From Clostridium sp. (GTDB taxonomy: Bacteria > Bacillota > Clostridia > Lachnospirales > Lachnospiraceae), in NCBI GenBank assembly GCA_018377235.1, contig JAGZZT010000011.1:8640-72639 (forward strand): a stretch of 64,000 nt of DNA, written 5' to 3'. A program made the translations under genes and the position numbers. Below the pieces are notes generated by a model. That model was not told the origin of the DNA. It did not search any database and saw nothing but the letters and a program-made list of their open reading frames with translations. Positions 8,438 to 18,500 of this stretch are shown piece after piece; position 1 is the stretch's first letter; every line of letters starts with the position of its first letter.

Positions 8438-10027
8438 ATGTGTGAAACGCTGAAAGGAATGAAACTCTTTATGAAGCGAAACTCTCAAATTTTTCAAAAA
8501 CTCAGTATTCTGTTTTACCTGTTTACATTGTATCAGCTGTGGAGTCTATGTCAGTATGGCGGACTGCGCAGACATATGATACTGCTTTTTCTGGGATGTT
8601 CAGGCGCGGCTGTTTTCATGCTGATTTATCTGATTTTGGCTGCAAAAACCTGTGAAAACGGCATTGAACCGGTCCGGAAAGGCGGAGGGATCCGCCTGGA
8701 TGTTCTATTCGCAGTCCTGTCGGCTCTTGGCTTTGGGGCAGGAATTATCTACTCGGCCATTCCCTATCACGGGGCGCTGTCATGGAAAATAGAGGAGTGG
8801 ACACATAAAAAGGAGATTGCTCTGAAACATGGAAATGTTTTTGAAAGCGGCGCAGAGGGCATTTTGACAGATTTGGATGAAGCCCTGGAACTGCCAGAGA
8901 AACTGTACATTGCGGATGGTTTTGAGATGGCCTTCGATGGAACAGGAACGATTCAGAGCATCAGCGCCTTTCTGTATGGAACAGATGAGAAAGGAAGCAC
9001 GGGGACGTATCTGATTGATTATGACGCTGACCAGGACAGCGCCATGACGGTCTGGCTGGATGGAGAGACAGGACGGGAGTACAATGAGGATAAGCGTCTG
9101 GAACCGATGCTGCAGATTTTCCAGCAGACAGACTGGAAGGAACAGGTAAAATCCTGGTCAGAGCAGTTTGGAGAAGAGACAGTATATGAGATTTTGTATT
9201 ATGGAAAAAGAGCCTTTCCATCCAGGGAAGGCCTGCGCTTGACTTTCAGCGGCGCGCCCGGCCCGGATGGGACTGGAACAGGAGATAAGGAGGCCGGGGA
9301 GCAGAGACAGGAAGAGGAGAAACCCAGGGAACGGCAGTTTCTGGCGCAGCTTGACAGAGGCGGGGAATTGTCTGGCTTTGAAGTATCCCTGCACATCCCG
9401 CAGATGAGTTCTGTGACGCCGGTCCGGTATATGCTGGATCCAGAATATATCAGCCAGGAGACGCTTTCAAGGGAGAATGAAAAGCAGCAGGCGCAGACTG
9501 CCAAAGAGGCAAAGAGCTGGACGTCAGATCCAAGCGACGGAAGTATGTACTTTTTCCTGGACGACCAGCATGGATGGCGCTTGTCTGTAGCCGGCGCGGC
9601 GGCGGGAAGCAGATTTTACCAGCTGGATCAGACGACGGACGGAGGAAGCACCTGGAACTGTGCCAATGCAGATCCATTTGGCGGACAGACAGGAGTGGCA
9701 GAGGGCCTGCAGTTTTTTGACGAAAATTTCGGGGCAGCAGGGCTTACTGGTGCCTCTCGTTCTCATTCGTCCATATATCTGACGCGGGATGGCGGCGCAT
9801 CCTTTGAAGAGGCAGAACTCCCATTCAGTCAGGTCACAGAGCTTCCGAAAACTGCAGAAGAATATGGCCTGACTATGGAAGATTATGATTATCTGAGCAT
9901 GCCAAAACAGGAGGGGGAGAAGTTACTTATAAGAGTTACCTCCGAGGAAGCGGAGACAGACGGTTTTATGTTTCAGTCAGAGGATCAGGGCGTTACCTGG
10001 GAATACCAGGGAGTATTCCAGAAGTAA
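8438..10027 (+). CDS. Membrane-anchored protein with C-terminal Asp-box (BNR) repeats, function unknown
   Basis: About 529 residues from the ATG at 8438; starts at 8432 (TTG), 8459 and 8471 are also possible. Three hydrophobic segments lie in the first 110 residues. A charged extracellular-looking region follows, including a low-complexity Gly/Glu-rich stretch near residues 275-310. The C-terminus has three Asp-box motifs of the S/T-x-D-x-G-x-T/S-W/F kind: TTDGGSTW near 398, LTRDGGASF near 448, and SEDQGVTW near 512. Asp-boxes mark beta-propeller blades in sialidases and photosystem assembly factors. No sialidase catalytic arginines or RIP motif is apparent, so enzyme activity is not claimed. 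Confidence 0.7.
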   Translation: MCETLKGMKLFMKRNSQIFQKLSILFYLFTLYQLWSLCQYGGLRRHMILLFLGCSGAAVFMLIYLILAAKTCENGIEPVRKGGGIRLDVLFAVLSALGFGAGIIYSAIPYHGALSWKIEEWTHKKEIALKHGNVFESGAEGILTDLDEALELPEKLYIADGFEMAFDGTGTIQSISAFLYGTDEKGSTGTYLIDYDADQDSAMTVWLDGETGREYNEDKRLEPMLQIFQQTDWKEQVKSWSEQFGEETVYEILYYGKRAFPSREGLRLTFSGAPGPDGTGTGDKEAGEQRQEEEKPRERQFLAQLDRGGELSGFEVSLHIPQMSSVTPVRYMLDPEYISQETLSRENEKQQAQTAKEAKSWTSDPSDGSMYFFLDDQHGWRLSVAGAAAGSRFYQLDQTTDGGSTWNCANADPFGGQTGVAEGLQFFDENFGAAGLTGASRSHSSIYLTRDGGASFEEAELPFSQVTELPKTAEEYGLTMEDYDYLSMPKQEGEKLLIRVTSEEAETDGFMFQSEDQGVTWEYQGVFQK

Positions 10028-10042
10028 AAAACAGGCTGAATT

Positions 10043-11212
10043 CTACCACCCCAGCTTGCTGACATTGGCATCCTTTATAAAACCAGGAATATGGTACAGA
10101 ACCAGGAGATCTGTAATTCCCTGCTCCCTGATAAAACTGCTGATTTTTCCATTGAAATACCGCAGATCCACCATGTGGGTTTCACCGAAATGGAGGGCGG
10201 TAAAGGGAGCAAAGCTGTGGGCGTAGGAATCCTTTATTATCAATAGCTTTTTATCAGATGGCTGGGCAGGATTTTCAATCTTTGTCCAGCCATGATTTCC
10301 GTCCAGAAATACCCGGTATTGATCGCGGGTCTGCAGGGCTTCCATAGAGTAAAGGCTGTGGGATGGTTCGCTGGAACCGTCATAGTATACATTCCATTCA
10401 GGTTCCTCTAAAGGCCGGTAAAGCTCGATAGAATCCGGTTTAATAGGAAGGTTCAGCTTGGAATGAATTGTCCCCGGAAAATTGCTGGAAACGGTCTCTG
10501 CCGTAAAGTCAGAGGAGGATAAAGGCTTAAGTCCTATGGAATTAGCCCAGGCCCGGTAGCCGATGTAAGCCCCGTGAGAGGTCCAGTGGTGATCGGTTCT
10601 GTAGTAGAGTTCCCTGTCTGACGGGTGAAGTTCAGAGTGGGCAGAGGCCAGAGCACTCTGAACGGGAACCATTAGAGAGGAAATACCGTTTTTCTCTAAA
10701 TCAGTGATAAGCTGATTCTGCGGAAACGGACTGGCAAATGCAGGCAGCTTGTCCGTAAGGATTTCAGATGCTGAGGGAATCAGCATAATACGGACATGAG
10801 AGGATCCAAGAAGCTCTTCCTGGGAACGGGCAAATACAGACAGCCGTTCTATATTTTTTTCATACAGAACCCTGTCAATATCTTCCGGATAGAGGGCTTC
10901 GAACAGAAATTGATCAGACCCCAGCCACACTCCGTTAATTTCTTTTTTCATCTGAAGCTGTTCAGCTGCCGTTTTTACTCCGATCCAGCTGTCACGGAAC
11001 GGGAACTGATCGCTTAAGTATTTCTCATAATCTGTGCCGAATGTGCCGTCTGCCAGGCGTTCCCAGGAAAATATGGGGAGCTGGGCCAGATAGCGGTTTT
11101 CCGTCTCAGAAAAGCTTTTTTTAGGCAGCAGGACAGACAAGAGCGCGCCGCAGCCCAGAAAGGCACAGAAAAGCCCGGTTACAACAGCGGGATAAAGTGA
11201 TTGTTTTTTCAT
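10043..11212 (-). CDS. AlgX/AlgJ-like DHHW protein, polysaccharide O-acetylation
   Basis: A 389-residue SGNH-like protein with one N-terminal membrane anchor (residues about 8-28). The conserved DHHWTSHGAY motif and a later serine motif IKDSYAHSF give the Ser-His-Asp arrangement used by AlgX and AlgJ to move acetyl groups onto a polymer. It lies 21 bases downstream of an MBOAT acyltransferase gene and belongs to the same minus-strand operon. In the family the MBOAT protein carries acetyl across the membrane and the DHHW protein places it on an extracellular polysaccharide or wall polymer. The acceptor here is unknown, as no polymer synthase gene is nearby. Confidence 0.85.
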   Translation of the reverse strand: MKKQSLYPAVVTGLFCAFLGCGALLSVLLPKKSFSETENRYLAQLPIFSWERLADGTFGTDYEKYLSDQFPFRDSWIGVKTAAEQLQMKKEINGVWLGSDQFLFEALYPEDIDRVLYEKNIERLSVFARSQEELLGSSHVRIMLIPSASEILTDKLPAFASPFPQNQLITDLEKNGISSLMVPVQSALASAHSELHPSDRELYYRTDHHWTSHGAYIGYRAWANSIGLKPLSSSDFTAETVSSNFPGTIHSKLNLPIKPDSIELYRPLEEPEWNVYYDGSSEPSHSLYSMEALQTRDQYRVFLDGNHGWTKIENPAQPSDKKLLIIKDSYAHSFAPFTALHFGETHMVDLRYFNGKISSFIREQGITDLLVLYHIPGFIKDANVSKLGW

Positions 11213-11233
11213 AGCAGGTTCCCTTTGGCCGCG

Positions 11234-12658
11234 TTAAAAGCGGAAATATAAAAACGGGTTGTAGGTGGCATTTACCAGGTAGGCGACAGACAGAAAGCAT
11301 ACCAGGCTTAAAAAAAGAGGTTCCAGAATCAGACCTGCAGTTTTAAGCTTTCCCTGGATGTCTGAACACAGCTTTCTGGCAGCTGCGGCAGGCAGCGGCG
11401 TAGAGCCGGCAGCACAGGCCAGCAGAAGAATGAGACTGCCCCACAGCAGAAATAAGGTCCTGTCATTCCAGAGAGGAAGACCGGCGCTTCCAGCCATCTG
11501 AGTCAGATAGACAAATCCGGCATTCATATCTTCAAAGGCAAACAGTACCCATCCCAACAGGACAAGCAGGCATGCGTAGACATGCTGTATCCAGACAGGA
11601 AGCTGTTCCAGCCAGCGTTTCAAAATGAATTTTTCTAATAACAGCAGAATTCCGAAATAAATTCCCCATAACAGGAAATTTAATGCTGCGCCATGCCAGA
11701 TACCCGTAAGGAGCCATACAATGAGAATATTCCGTATCTGGAGCAGACCTCCCTTTCGGTTGCCTCCCAGCGGAATGTAAACATATTCTTTAAACCAGGT
11801 TCCCAGGGAAATATGCCATCTTCTCCAGAATTCCGTAATACTTTTTGAAATATAGGGATAGCGGAAGTTATCCGGGAAAGAAAAGCCCAGCATACGGCCC
11901 AGTCCGGATGCCATATCAGAGTATCCGGAAAAGTCAAAATAAATCTGGAAGGAAAAGGCCAGAATTCCCATCCACACCATTAAAATACTCCGCTCCTCAG
12001 GGAGGATCGCGGTAATTTCCGTCCACAAAGCGCCTGCCTGGTTAGCCAGAAGCACCTTTTTTCCCAGTCCTATGATAAAAAGCCGGATGCCGAAAGCAAA
12101 CTGCTCTGCTGTTTCCCGGCGGCTGTTTAGTTCCTGGGCAATATCCTGGTAGCGGACAATGGGGCCGGCAATCAGCTGAGGAAACATGGACACATAGGCG
12201 CCGAAGGAGATCAGATTATTCTGAACGGGCGCCTGTCCGCGGTATACGTCAATGGTATAGGACATAGTCTGGAAGGTGTAAAAGGAAATACCGATGGGCA
12301 GGGCCAGCCCTAGAAGGGGGACGTTGCTGCCGGTCAGTTCATTGAAAGAGCGGATAAAGAAATCCGTATATTTAAAAACAATCAGCAGTCCTAAATTGAT
12401 AGCGGCAGAAGAAGCCACCACCCATTTGGCTGCTGTCATATTCCCCTTTTCCCGGAAGCTGCCTGCCAGCTTTCCGTGGATAAAATCCACCATAGTAGAA
12501 AAAAGCAGGAGGGAGATATAGACCGGTTCCCCCCAGCCGTAAAAAATAAGGCTTCCAAGAAATAAAATACTGTTTCGAAACCGTTTTGGCGCTACAAAAT
12601 ACAGCGCCAAAAACAGGGGGAGAAAACGAAACAGAAATAAAAGACTGCTGAATACCAT
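11234..12658 (-). CDS. MBOAT-family membrane O-acyltransferase (AlgI/PatA-like)
   Basis: A 474-residue polytopic membrane protein. MBOAT hallmarks are intact: FWRRWHISLGTWFKEYVYIP near residues 280-300, and the invariant histidine in LLTGIWHGAALNF near 320. AlgI-type proteins take acetyl from a cytoplasmic donor, probably acetyl-CoA, and pass it outward. It sits between the DUF4358 lipoprotein and the DHHW protein genes with gaps of 3 and 21 bases. That three-gene order recurs in Firmicutes and supports joint action in acetylating a surface glycan. Confidence 0.92.
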   Translation of the reverse strand: MVFSSLLFLFRFLPLFLALYFVAPKRFRNSILFLGSLIFYGWGEPVYISLLLFSTMVDFIHGKLAGSFREKGNMTAAKWVVASSAAINLGLLIVFKYTDFFIRSFNELTGSNVPLLGLALPIGISFYTFQTMSYTIDVYRGQAPVQNNLISFGAYVSMFPQLIAGPIVRYQDIAQELNSRRETAEQFAFGIRLFIIGLGKKVLLANQAGALWTEITAILPEERSILMVWMGILAFSFQIYFDFSGYSDMASGLGRMLGFSFPDNFRYPYISKSITEFWRRWHISLGTWFKEYVYIPLGGNRKGGLLQIRNILIVWLLTGIWHGAALNFLLWGIYFGILLLLEKFILKRWLEQLPVWIQHVYACLLVLLGWVLFAFEDMNAGFVYLTQMAGSAGLPLWNDRTLFLLWGSLILLLACAAGSTPLPAAAARKLCSDIQGKLKTAGLILEPLFLSLVCFLSVAYLVNATYNPFLYFRF

Positions 12659-12661
12659 GGC

Positions 12662-13225
12662 TTATTTAAAGTATCCGTCGATAATATCGACAGCAATCTG
12701 ATTATTTTCAGCAGCAGATTTTAAAGCTTCTTCATCTCCGGCCTCCATGGCCTCGTCGGAAGGCGCGCCAAGCATGACAAAGAATACATAGTCCCCGTGG
12801 CGGATTACCTGGGAAGCCTGGATTTTAGTCACATTCATGGGATACTGCATGGTATCGTTTACCAGCTGATCGCGGTAAGCATTCAGGGCTTTTTCTGCCT
12901 CTTCGCCTTTTCCTTCCTTTGCCTTTACACCGATAAAGGTTTCTACAAAGGTGCTGATCATAGGCATCTCTGCCACATAGCTTTCACAGAGATCCGGAGA
13001 AAGTCCGATAATATCGGAAAGCATCTGCTCGTCGACGGCAGAATCAGGAACATAATTTTCTCCGTAAGCTTCCTTGATATCCTTTAAAACATCGTCTAAA
13101 GATACATCGGCAACAGTTTCCTGAGCAGACGTCTCATTGGAAGAAGGGCTGCCGGAACATCCGGTCAGGGATGCAGCAGCCAGAGAAGCCGCCATAAAAC
13201 ATGCAATCAACTGTTTTTTTATCAT
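12662..13225 (-). CDS. DUF4358 lipoprotein
   Basis: A 187-residue lipoprotein with the signal peptide ending LTGC (Cys23), followed by a Ser/Glu-rich linker. The body, from about residue 45, matches DUF4358: a VSLDDVLKDI start, EMPMISTFVETFIGVKA in the middle, and DYVFFVMLGAP near the end. DUF4358 proteins are commonly encoded beside MBOAT and DHHW acetylation genes, as here, but their role is not known. It is the first gene of the operon, with AAGGAGG ahead of its ATG and a promoter at 13271-13299. Confidence 0.8.
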   Translation of the reverse strand: MIKKQLIACFMAASLAAASLTGCSGSPSSNETSAQETVADVSLDDVLKDIKEAYGENYVPDSAVDEQMLSDIIGLSPDLCESYVAEMPMISTFVETFIGVKAKEGKGEEAEKALNAYRDQLVNDTMQYPMNVTKIQASQVIRHGDYVFFVMLGAPSDEAMEAGDEEALKSAAENNQIAVDIIDGYFK

Positions 13226-13270
13226 AATAAATAATCCTCCTTTTAATCACCAGCTGGTGTTCCTGTCACC

Positions 13271-13299
13271 ATTATAAGGGAGCAGGAGGAAAAAGGCAA
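13271..13299 (-). promoter_or_regulatory. Promoter of the O-acetylation operon
   Basis: Read on the minus strand: TTGCCT, 17-base spacer, TATAAT. A perfect 12-base palindrome CACCAGCTGGTG (13248-13259) lies just downstream, between the start site and the ribosome binding site, and is a possible operator. Confidence 0.65.
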
Positions 13300-13348
13300 T
13301 TTACGAATATCTGAAGATAAACGGTCGATTTTCTGACAAAATCTTGTC

Positions 13349-14023
13349 CTACTTTTCTTTTCGGAAATTTAAAAACCAGTCGAGAGAATATTCGTTTTCT
13401 CCGGGATTCTTTGCCCGTTCCTTCGCTTCATCACAGGTAATGGGGGAGGGGAGAATTACATCGTCTCCCGGACGCCAGTTGGCAGGTGTGGAGCAGTGCT
13501 CGGCATCCGCTTTCTGAAGTGCCAGAATAACACGCTTCAGTTCGTCAAAATTTCGTCCCAGGTTTAATGGATAATAAATAATAGCCCGGATGACAGACTG
13601 AGGATCAATGATAAATACGGCCCGGACAGCCTGAGTGCTGGAGACGTTGGGCTGAAGCATTCCATACAGATGGGATACCTTCATATTCAAATCTGCAATG
13701 ACAGGAAAATTGATGTGAACCTGTTCAATGCCGTTCCAGGACAGTTCCTCAATCCGGCGGATCCATGCGATATGAGAGTAAAGGGAGTCTACAGAAAGTC
13801 CCAGCAGTTCTGTGTTGATTGCTTTAAATTCTTCCTCCATGGAGGCGATAGTCATAAATTCTGTAGTGCATACAGGCGTAAAATCAGAGGGATGCGAGAA
13901 AAAGAGGACCCACTTCCCCTTGTAATCCTCTGGAAAGTGAACGGTTCCTTTTGTAGTAAGCGCCTGAAAATCAGGGGCTGTATCGCCGATTAACGGCAGA
14001 CGGGTTCTTTCTAACTGTTCCAT
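13349..14023 (-). CDS. Peroxiredoxin, 1-Cys (Prx6-type)
   Basis: A 224-residue thiol peroxidase. The active-site motif PSDFTPVCTTEF (peroxidatic cysteine near residue 52) is intact. The length and the C-terminal extension (PANWRPGDDVILP) are those of the Prx6 subfamily, which reduces hydrogen and organic peroxides through one catalytic cysteine. Two further cysteines lie near residues 178 and 198, so resolution by a second cysteine is possible but not shown. No reductase partner is adjacent. It has its own promoter at 14057-14085, back to back with that of the FliB-like gene. Confidence 0.92.
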   Translation of the reverse strand: MEQLERTRLPLIGDTAPDFQALTTKGTVHFPEDYKGKWVLFFSHPSDFTPVCTTEFMTIASMEEEFKAINTELLGLSVDSLYSHIAWIRRIEELSWNGIEQVHINFPVIADLNMKVSHLYGMLQPNVSSTQAVRAVFIIDPQSVIRAIIYYPLNLGRNFDELKRVILALQKADAEHCSTPANWRPGDDVILPSPITCDEAKERAKNPGENEYSLDWFLNFRKEK

Positions 14024-14056
14024 GCTATGCTCCTTTCATCAGATCCATTTTCTTTT

Positions 14057-14085
14057 ATCTTATCATATAGAAAGTCTTCTTACAA
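14057..14085 (-). promoter_or_regulatory. Promoter of the peroxiredoxin gene
   Basis: On the minus strand: TTGTAA, 17-base spacer, TAAGAT. The ribosome binding site AAGGAG follows near the ATG. No clear PerR box was seen. Confidence 0.6.
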
Positions 14086-14126
14086 TCATTTTGCAGTTCT
14101 GCTGCGAACTGTGGCTGTGCTGCGAG

Positions 14127-14166
14127 TTGCCGGGCGCTGGACCGAGTGGTATACTGATATCAGTAT
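14127..14166 (+). promoter_or_regulatory. Promoter with a perfect palindrome over the -10, upstream of the FliB-like gene
   Basis: TTGCCG (14127-14132), 17-base spacer, TATACT (14150-14155). The perfect 16-base palindrome ATACTGATATCAGTAT (14151-14166) covers the -10 and the likely start site, a classic repressor position. Confidence 0.6.
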
Positions 14167-14233
14167 CCACATCAGAAGCTGCGGCTGCTGTAATGGATGT
14201 TTTGCAGAATAGAACAGAGGAGAAAGAGAAAAT

Positions 14234-15484
14234 ATGATAGTAAAGCCTTCCTACTGTAACAGCTTTCAATGTATTGCATCCAGATGCAGAGATAACTGCT
14301 GCATTGGCTGGGAGATTGACATAGACGAGGAGACAGATCGATTTTACAGAAATGTAACGGGCGATTTTAAAAGAAGACTGGAGGACGGAATTTCCAGAGA
14401 CGGAACGCCCCATTTTCGCCTGCAAGGGAAGAAGGAGCGATGCGCTTTTCTAAATGATGACAATCTGTGCGATATTTTTATTCATCTGGGGGAGGAACAT
14501 CTGTGCGGAATATGCCGGGAGCATCCAAGATTCTATGAGTGGTATGAGGAAATTCCAGGACTTATGGATTGGACGGAGTCAGGACTCGGCCTGTGCTGCG
14601 AGGAGGCGGCGAGATTGTTTGTGTCAGAGACAGGGCCGCTCCGTCTGACTGTTGAATGGGAGAGCGAAGCGGAGCGAAAGCAGTGGGAAAAAGCGGCAGA
14701 GCAGCCGCAGACAGAGGAGGCCGCCTACCTTCTGGCTATCCTTTCTGCCAGAGATACAGCGTTTCATATCCTGGAAGGAAACAGATCTTCCCGAAAGGAA
14801 GGCGGAAAACAGGAGAGAGGACTGACAGACAGAAGCGTTCAGCTTCTGGAGCTGGCAGGAGAAATACAGGACTGTCTGGATAACTCGGAGGATTTAGAGG
14901 AGACAGCCGGAGAAATCCGCCGGATTGCCTGCCGCAGCCTGGAACACTGTAAAGAGGGCAGAACGTCTGGGGAGCGCCAGACATACAGAGAAAAAGCGGA
15001 GTTTCAGCAGGAAGGGAAAACACAGTTTCGACAGATGTTTTCTGTTTTAAAAGAGCTGGATCCTATGGGGGATTTCTGGCTTAATATTTTGGATGAACTT
15101 GATTTTTATATAGAAGATCTCCTGGCTTTGGCTGCGCTCAGGCAGAACGAAGAGACGGAGATCTATGAACGGCTGATGGAGTATGTAATTTATCGTTACT
15201 TTGGAAAATGTGCCTTTGACGGGGATATATACTCCCGAGCTGGTCTGGCCGTTTTATTTGCAGTGCTTGCGGCGCTTATGGACTTAAATACAGTCCGCCG
15301 CCAGGGGCGTCTTTCCAGAGAGGATCAAGCGGAACACATCCGGCTTCTCTCAAAAGAAATCGAATATTCCGAAGAAAATCTGGCATATCTTCAGGCCGCC
15401 TTCTGGAAAAAAGCGGCTTTTTCTGAAAAAGGGCTTTCTGAAGCCGCGAAAGCGCTGTGGGGCGGAAAAAATGAAGAGAAATAA
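14234..15484 (+). CDS. FliB-like cysteine-rich protein (flagellin lysine-N-methylase family)
   Basis: A 416-residue protein with the family's N-terminal cysteine cluster: CNSFQCIASRCRDNCCIGW, then KERCAFLNDDNLC and LCGICREHP within the first 105 residues, a probable Fe-S site. FliB in Salmonella methylates lysines of flagellin. No flagellar gene is in this window, so the substrate here may be different. The remainder is helical and poorly conserved, with a charged insertion around residues 170-250. The start is set by GAGGAGAAAGAG upstream. A second family member lies at 54138-55361. Confidence 0.8.
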   Translation: MIVKPSYCNSFQCIASRCRDNCCIGWEIDIDEETDRFYRNVTGDFKRRLEDGISRDGTPHFRLQGKKERCAFLNDDNLCDIFIHLGEEHLCGICREHPRFYEWYEEIPGLMDWTESGLGLCCEEAARLFVSETGPLRLTVEWESEAERKQWEKAAEQPQTEEAAYLLAILSARDTAFHILEGNRSSRKEGGKQERGLTDRSVQLLELAGEIQDCLDNSEDLEETAGEIRRIACRSLEHCKEGRTSGERQTYREKAEFQQEGKTQFRQMFSVLKELDPMGDFWLNILDELDFYIEDLLALAALRQNEETEIYERLMEYVIYRYFGKCAFDGDIYSRAGLAVLFAVLAALMDLNTVRRQGRLSREDQAEHIRLLSKEIEYSEENLAYLQAAFWKKAAFSEKGLSEAAKALWGGKNEEK

Positions 15485-15532
15485 TGAAATATAACGGCAA
15501 AAGAAAAGAGAGAAGCGTTCAGGGAGGATTTT

Positions 15533-18500
15533 ATGTATATTGCAGATTTGCACATTCATTCCAGATATTCAAGGGCTACCAGCCGTGATTTGACGCCGGA
15601 GCAGCTGGAACTTCAGGCCAGGAAGAAAGGAATCAGGCTCCTCGGAACTGGAGATTTTACTCACCCGGCCTGGCGGAAGGAGCTGAAGGAAAAATTGATT
15701 CCAGCGGAGGAGGGGCTTTATCGTCTGCGGGAAGACTATGCTTTGAGTCCTGAAGCAGGAACAGAGGAGGGCAGAACCAGATTTGTAGTTTCTGGAGAGA
15801 TCAGCTCTATCTATAAACAGGACGGAAAGGTGAGAAAGGTTCACAGCCTGATTTTGCTTCCAGGACTGGAGGCGGCAGAGAAGCTGTCTGCCAGGCTGGA
15901 GACTATTGGAAATATCCATTCAGATGGAAGACCGATTCTGGGACTGTCCTGCCATGATCTTCTGGAGATTATGCTGGAAACATGTCCAGATGGAATGTTC
16001 ATTCCCGCCCATATCTGGACGCCGCATTTTTCCATGTTCGGAGCCCTTTCTGGCTTTGACCGGGCGGAGGACTGCTTTGGGGAGCTGACGCCCTACATTC
16101 ACGCAGTAGAGACAGGATTATCTTCAGATCCGCCCATGAACTGGCAGCTTTCAGCATTAGACCGTTTTCAGCTGATTTCCAACTCAGACGCGCACTCTCC
16201 TGCCAAACTGGGAAGGGAGGCTAATCTTTTAAGCGGGGCTTTGTCCTATCAGGGTTTAAAACAGGCGTTAGAGACAGGAGAAGGCCTTGAGGGAACTATA
16301 GAATTTTTCCCTGAGGAGGGAAAATACCATTTTGACGGCCACAGAAAATGTCATATTTGTCTGAGCCCTGTGGAGGCGGAAGCCCAGGGGGGAATCTGCC
16401 CTGTCTGCCAGAAGCGCCTGACCATGGGGGTTTCCCACCGGATTGCCCAGCTGGCTGACCGGCCGGAGGGATTTGTTCCAGCGAAGGCAAAGCCATTTGA
16501 AAGTCTGGTTCCTCTGCTGGAGGTCATTGCAGCCTCCACAGGGCGTTCTGCCGCCGGTAAGAAAGTACAGGAAGAATATGAAACCATGCTCCGGAAGCTG
16601 GGAACTGAGTTTTCCATTCTGCGGGAGGTTCCTGTGGAAGATATTAAGCGGGAGTGCGGCTATCTGACCGCAGAGGGGATCAGGAGGCTGAGAGAGGGAA
16701 AGGTGGAGAGACTGCCTGGTTTTGATGGGGAGTACGGCGCTGTACGGCTTTTTACTCCGGACGAGATTTTGAATCCAGAGGGACAGATAAGTATGAGCGG
16801 ACTGCTTGATCCGGCTGAAGATGCAGAAAAAAAGGCGGAGACAAAGAAAGTGCGGAAGGAACTTGATGAGAAACAGAGGCAGACGCAGATACAGAAAAAG
16901 AAGGAGCAGCTCCCGCCAGATGAAAGAAATGAAAATTCAGCTGCAGAAGAGACAGACACGGACAGGAAAATTGATTTTTTAGAACGGCTGAATGAAAAAC
17001 AGAGGGAGGCGGCAGTTCTTCAGGCTCCCTGTCTGGCAGTGATGGCAGGACCGGGGACAGGAAAGACAGCAACGCTCACAGCCAGAATCAGGCGGCTGAT
17101 TGAAACACGGAGGGTAAAGCCGTCAGAGATTACAGCGGTAACCTTTACCAACCAGGCAGCGGGGGAACTTAGGGAACGCCTGAAGAGAGATCTGCCAAAC
17201 AAGAGGAGCCAGGGGCTGATCCAGATAGGAACCTTTCACTCTATCTGCAGAAAAATATTGGAGGTGTCAGGTGAAAATACAGTTTTGGCCGATCCGCTGG
17301 AGCTTTCTGCTCTGGCAGAAGAGATTCTTAAGGAAAAGTCTGTGAAAATGCGTCCAGCAGAGTTTTTGCGTCAGGTATCCAGAAAAAAGATGGATGTGAC
17401 CCTGGGGCAGGAGAAGGCAGGAGAGGAAGAGGAGAGATTTTTCCAGAAGGCCTTTGACAGATACAAATCTGCCATGGAAGAGCAGGGATGGCTGGATTTT
17501 GACGACCTTCTTATCAGAGCGCTCTGCCTGCTGAGGGAAGAGTGCCCGGCTGCCCGCCGTTTCTGCTCTCATTTCCGCTATCTTCTTGTGGATGAGTTTC
17601 AGGATATCAGTCCTCTTCAGTATGACCTGATCCAGGAATGGATCCGGGGAGGAAGGGAGCTGTTTGTTATCGGAGATCCAGATCAGGCTATTTACGGCTT
17701 TCGAGGCTCAGATGCAGAGTGCTTTAAGCGGCTTCTGAAGGATATGCCGGAAACTAGAGTTATTACCCTTCAGGATAACTATCGCTCTACGGAGAAAATT
17801 ATAAAGGCGGCCTGCAGCGTGATTTCCTGTAATCCGGGAGAGGAGAGAAAACTTACGGCAAAGGCTGGAACAGGGCAGCCCATCCGTGTAGTGAAAACAG
17901 GAGGGAGGCGGTCTGAGGGCATCTTCGCAGCCAGGGAGATTAACCGGATGATAGGAGGAATCGATATGCTGGATGCCCAGGCAAGAGGCGCTTCCGAGGG
18001 GAGAAGTCCCAGAAGCTTTTCAGATATCGCTATTCTGTGCAGAACAAACCGTCAGACAGAGGAGATAGAGGAGTGTCTGAGAACAGAGGGAATCCCATAT
18101 ATTGTCACAGGAAGAGGGACGTTTCTGGAGGCAGATACAGTCCGGGAGGCAGAAAGTTTTTTCTTTCTTCTGACAGAGGCTGGACGCGGAATGGAGGAGA
18201 TGGTCTTTCAGCGGACTGTTCAATTTTTGAACCGCCGTCTTGGAAAAGAGACACTGAGGGAGCTTCTGGAAAAATACCGCTCCATAGCCGGGAAAAAGCC
18301 TGCAGACCTCATAAAATCCTGGATGACTGACCGGGAACTGACAGAAGATGAGCCCCTTTCCAGGCTGATGGCCATGTCTTTGTTCCACAAGACGATGGAA
18401 GACTTCCTGTTCAGCCTGTTTTGGGGAAAGGAAAGCGACCTGAAACGCTGCGGGAAAAAGCGCTACACGGCAGACGCAGTTTCTCTGATGACCCTTCATG

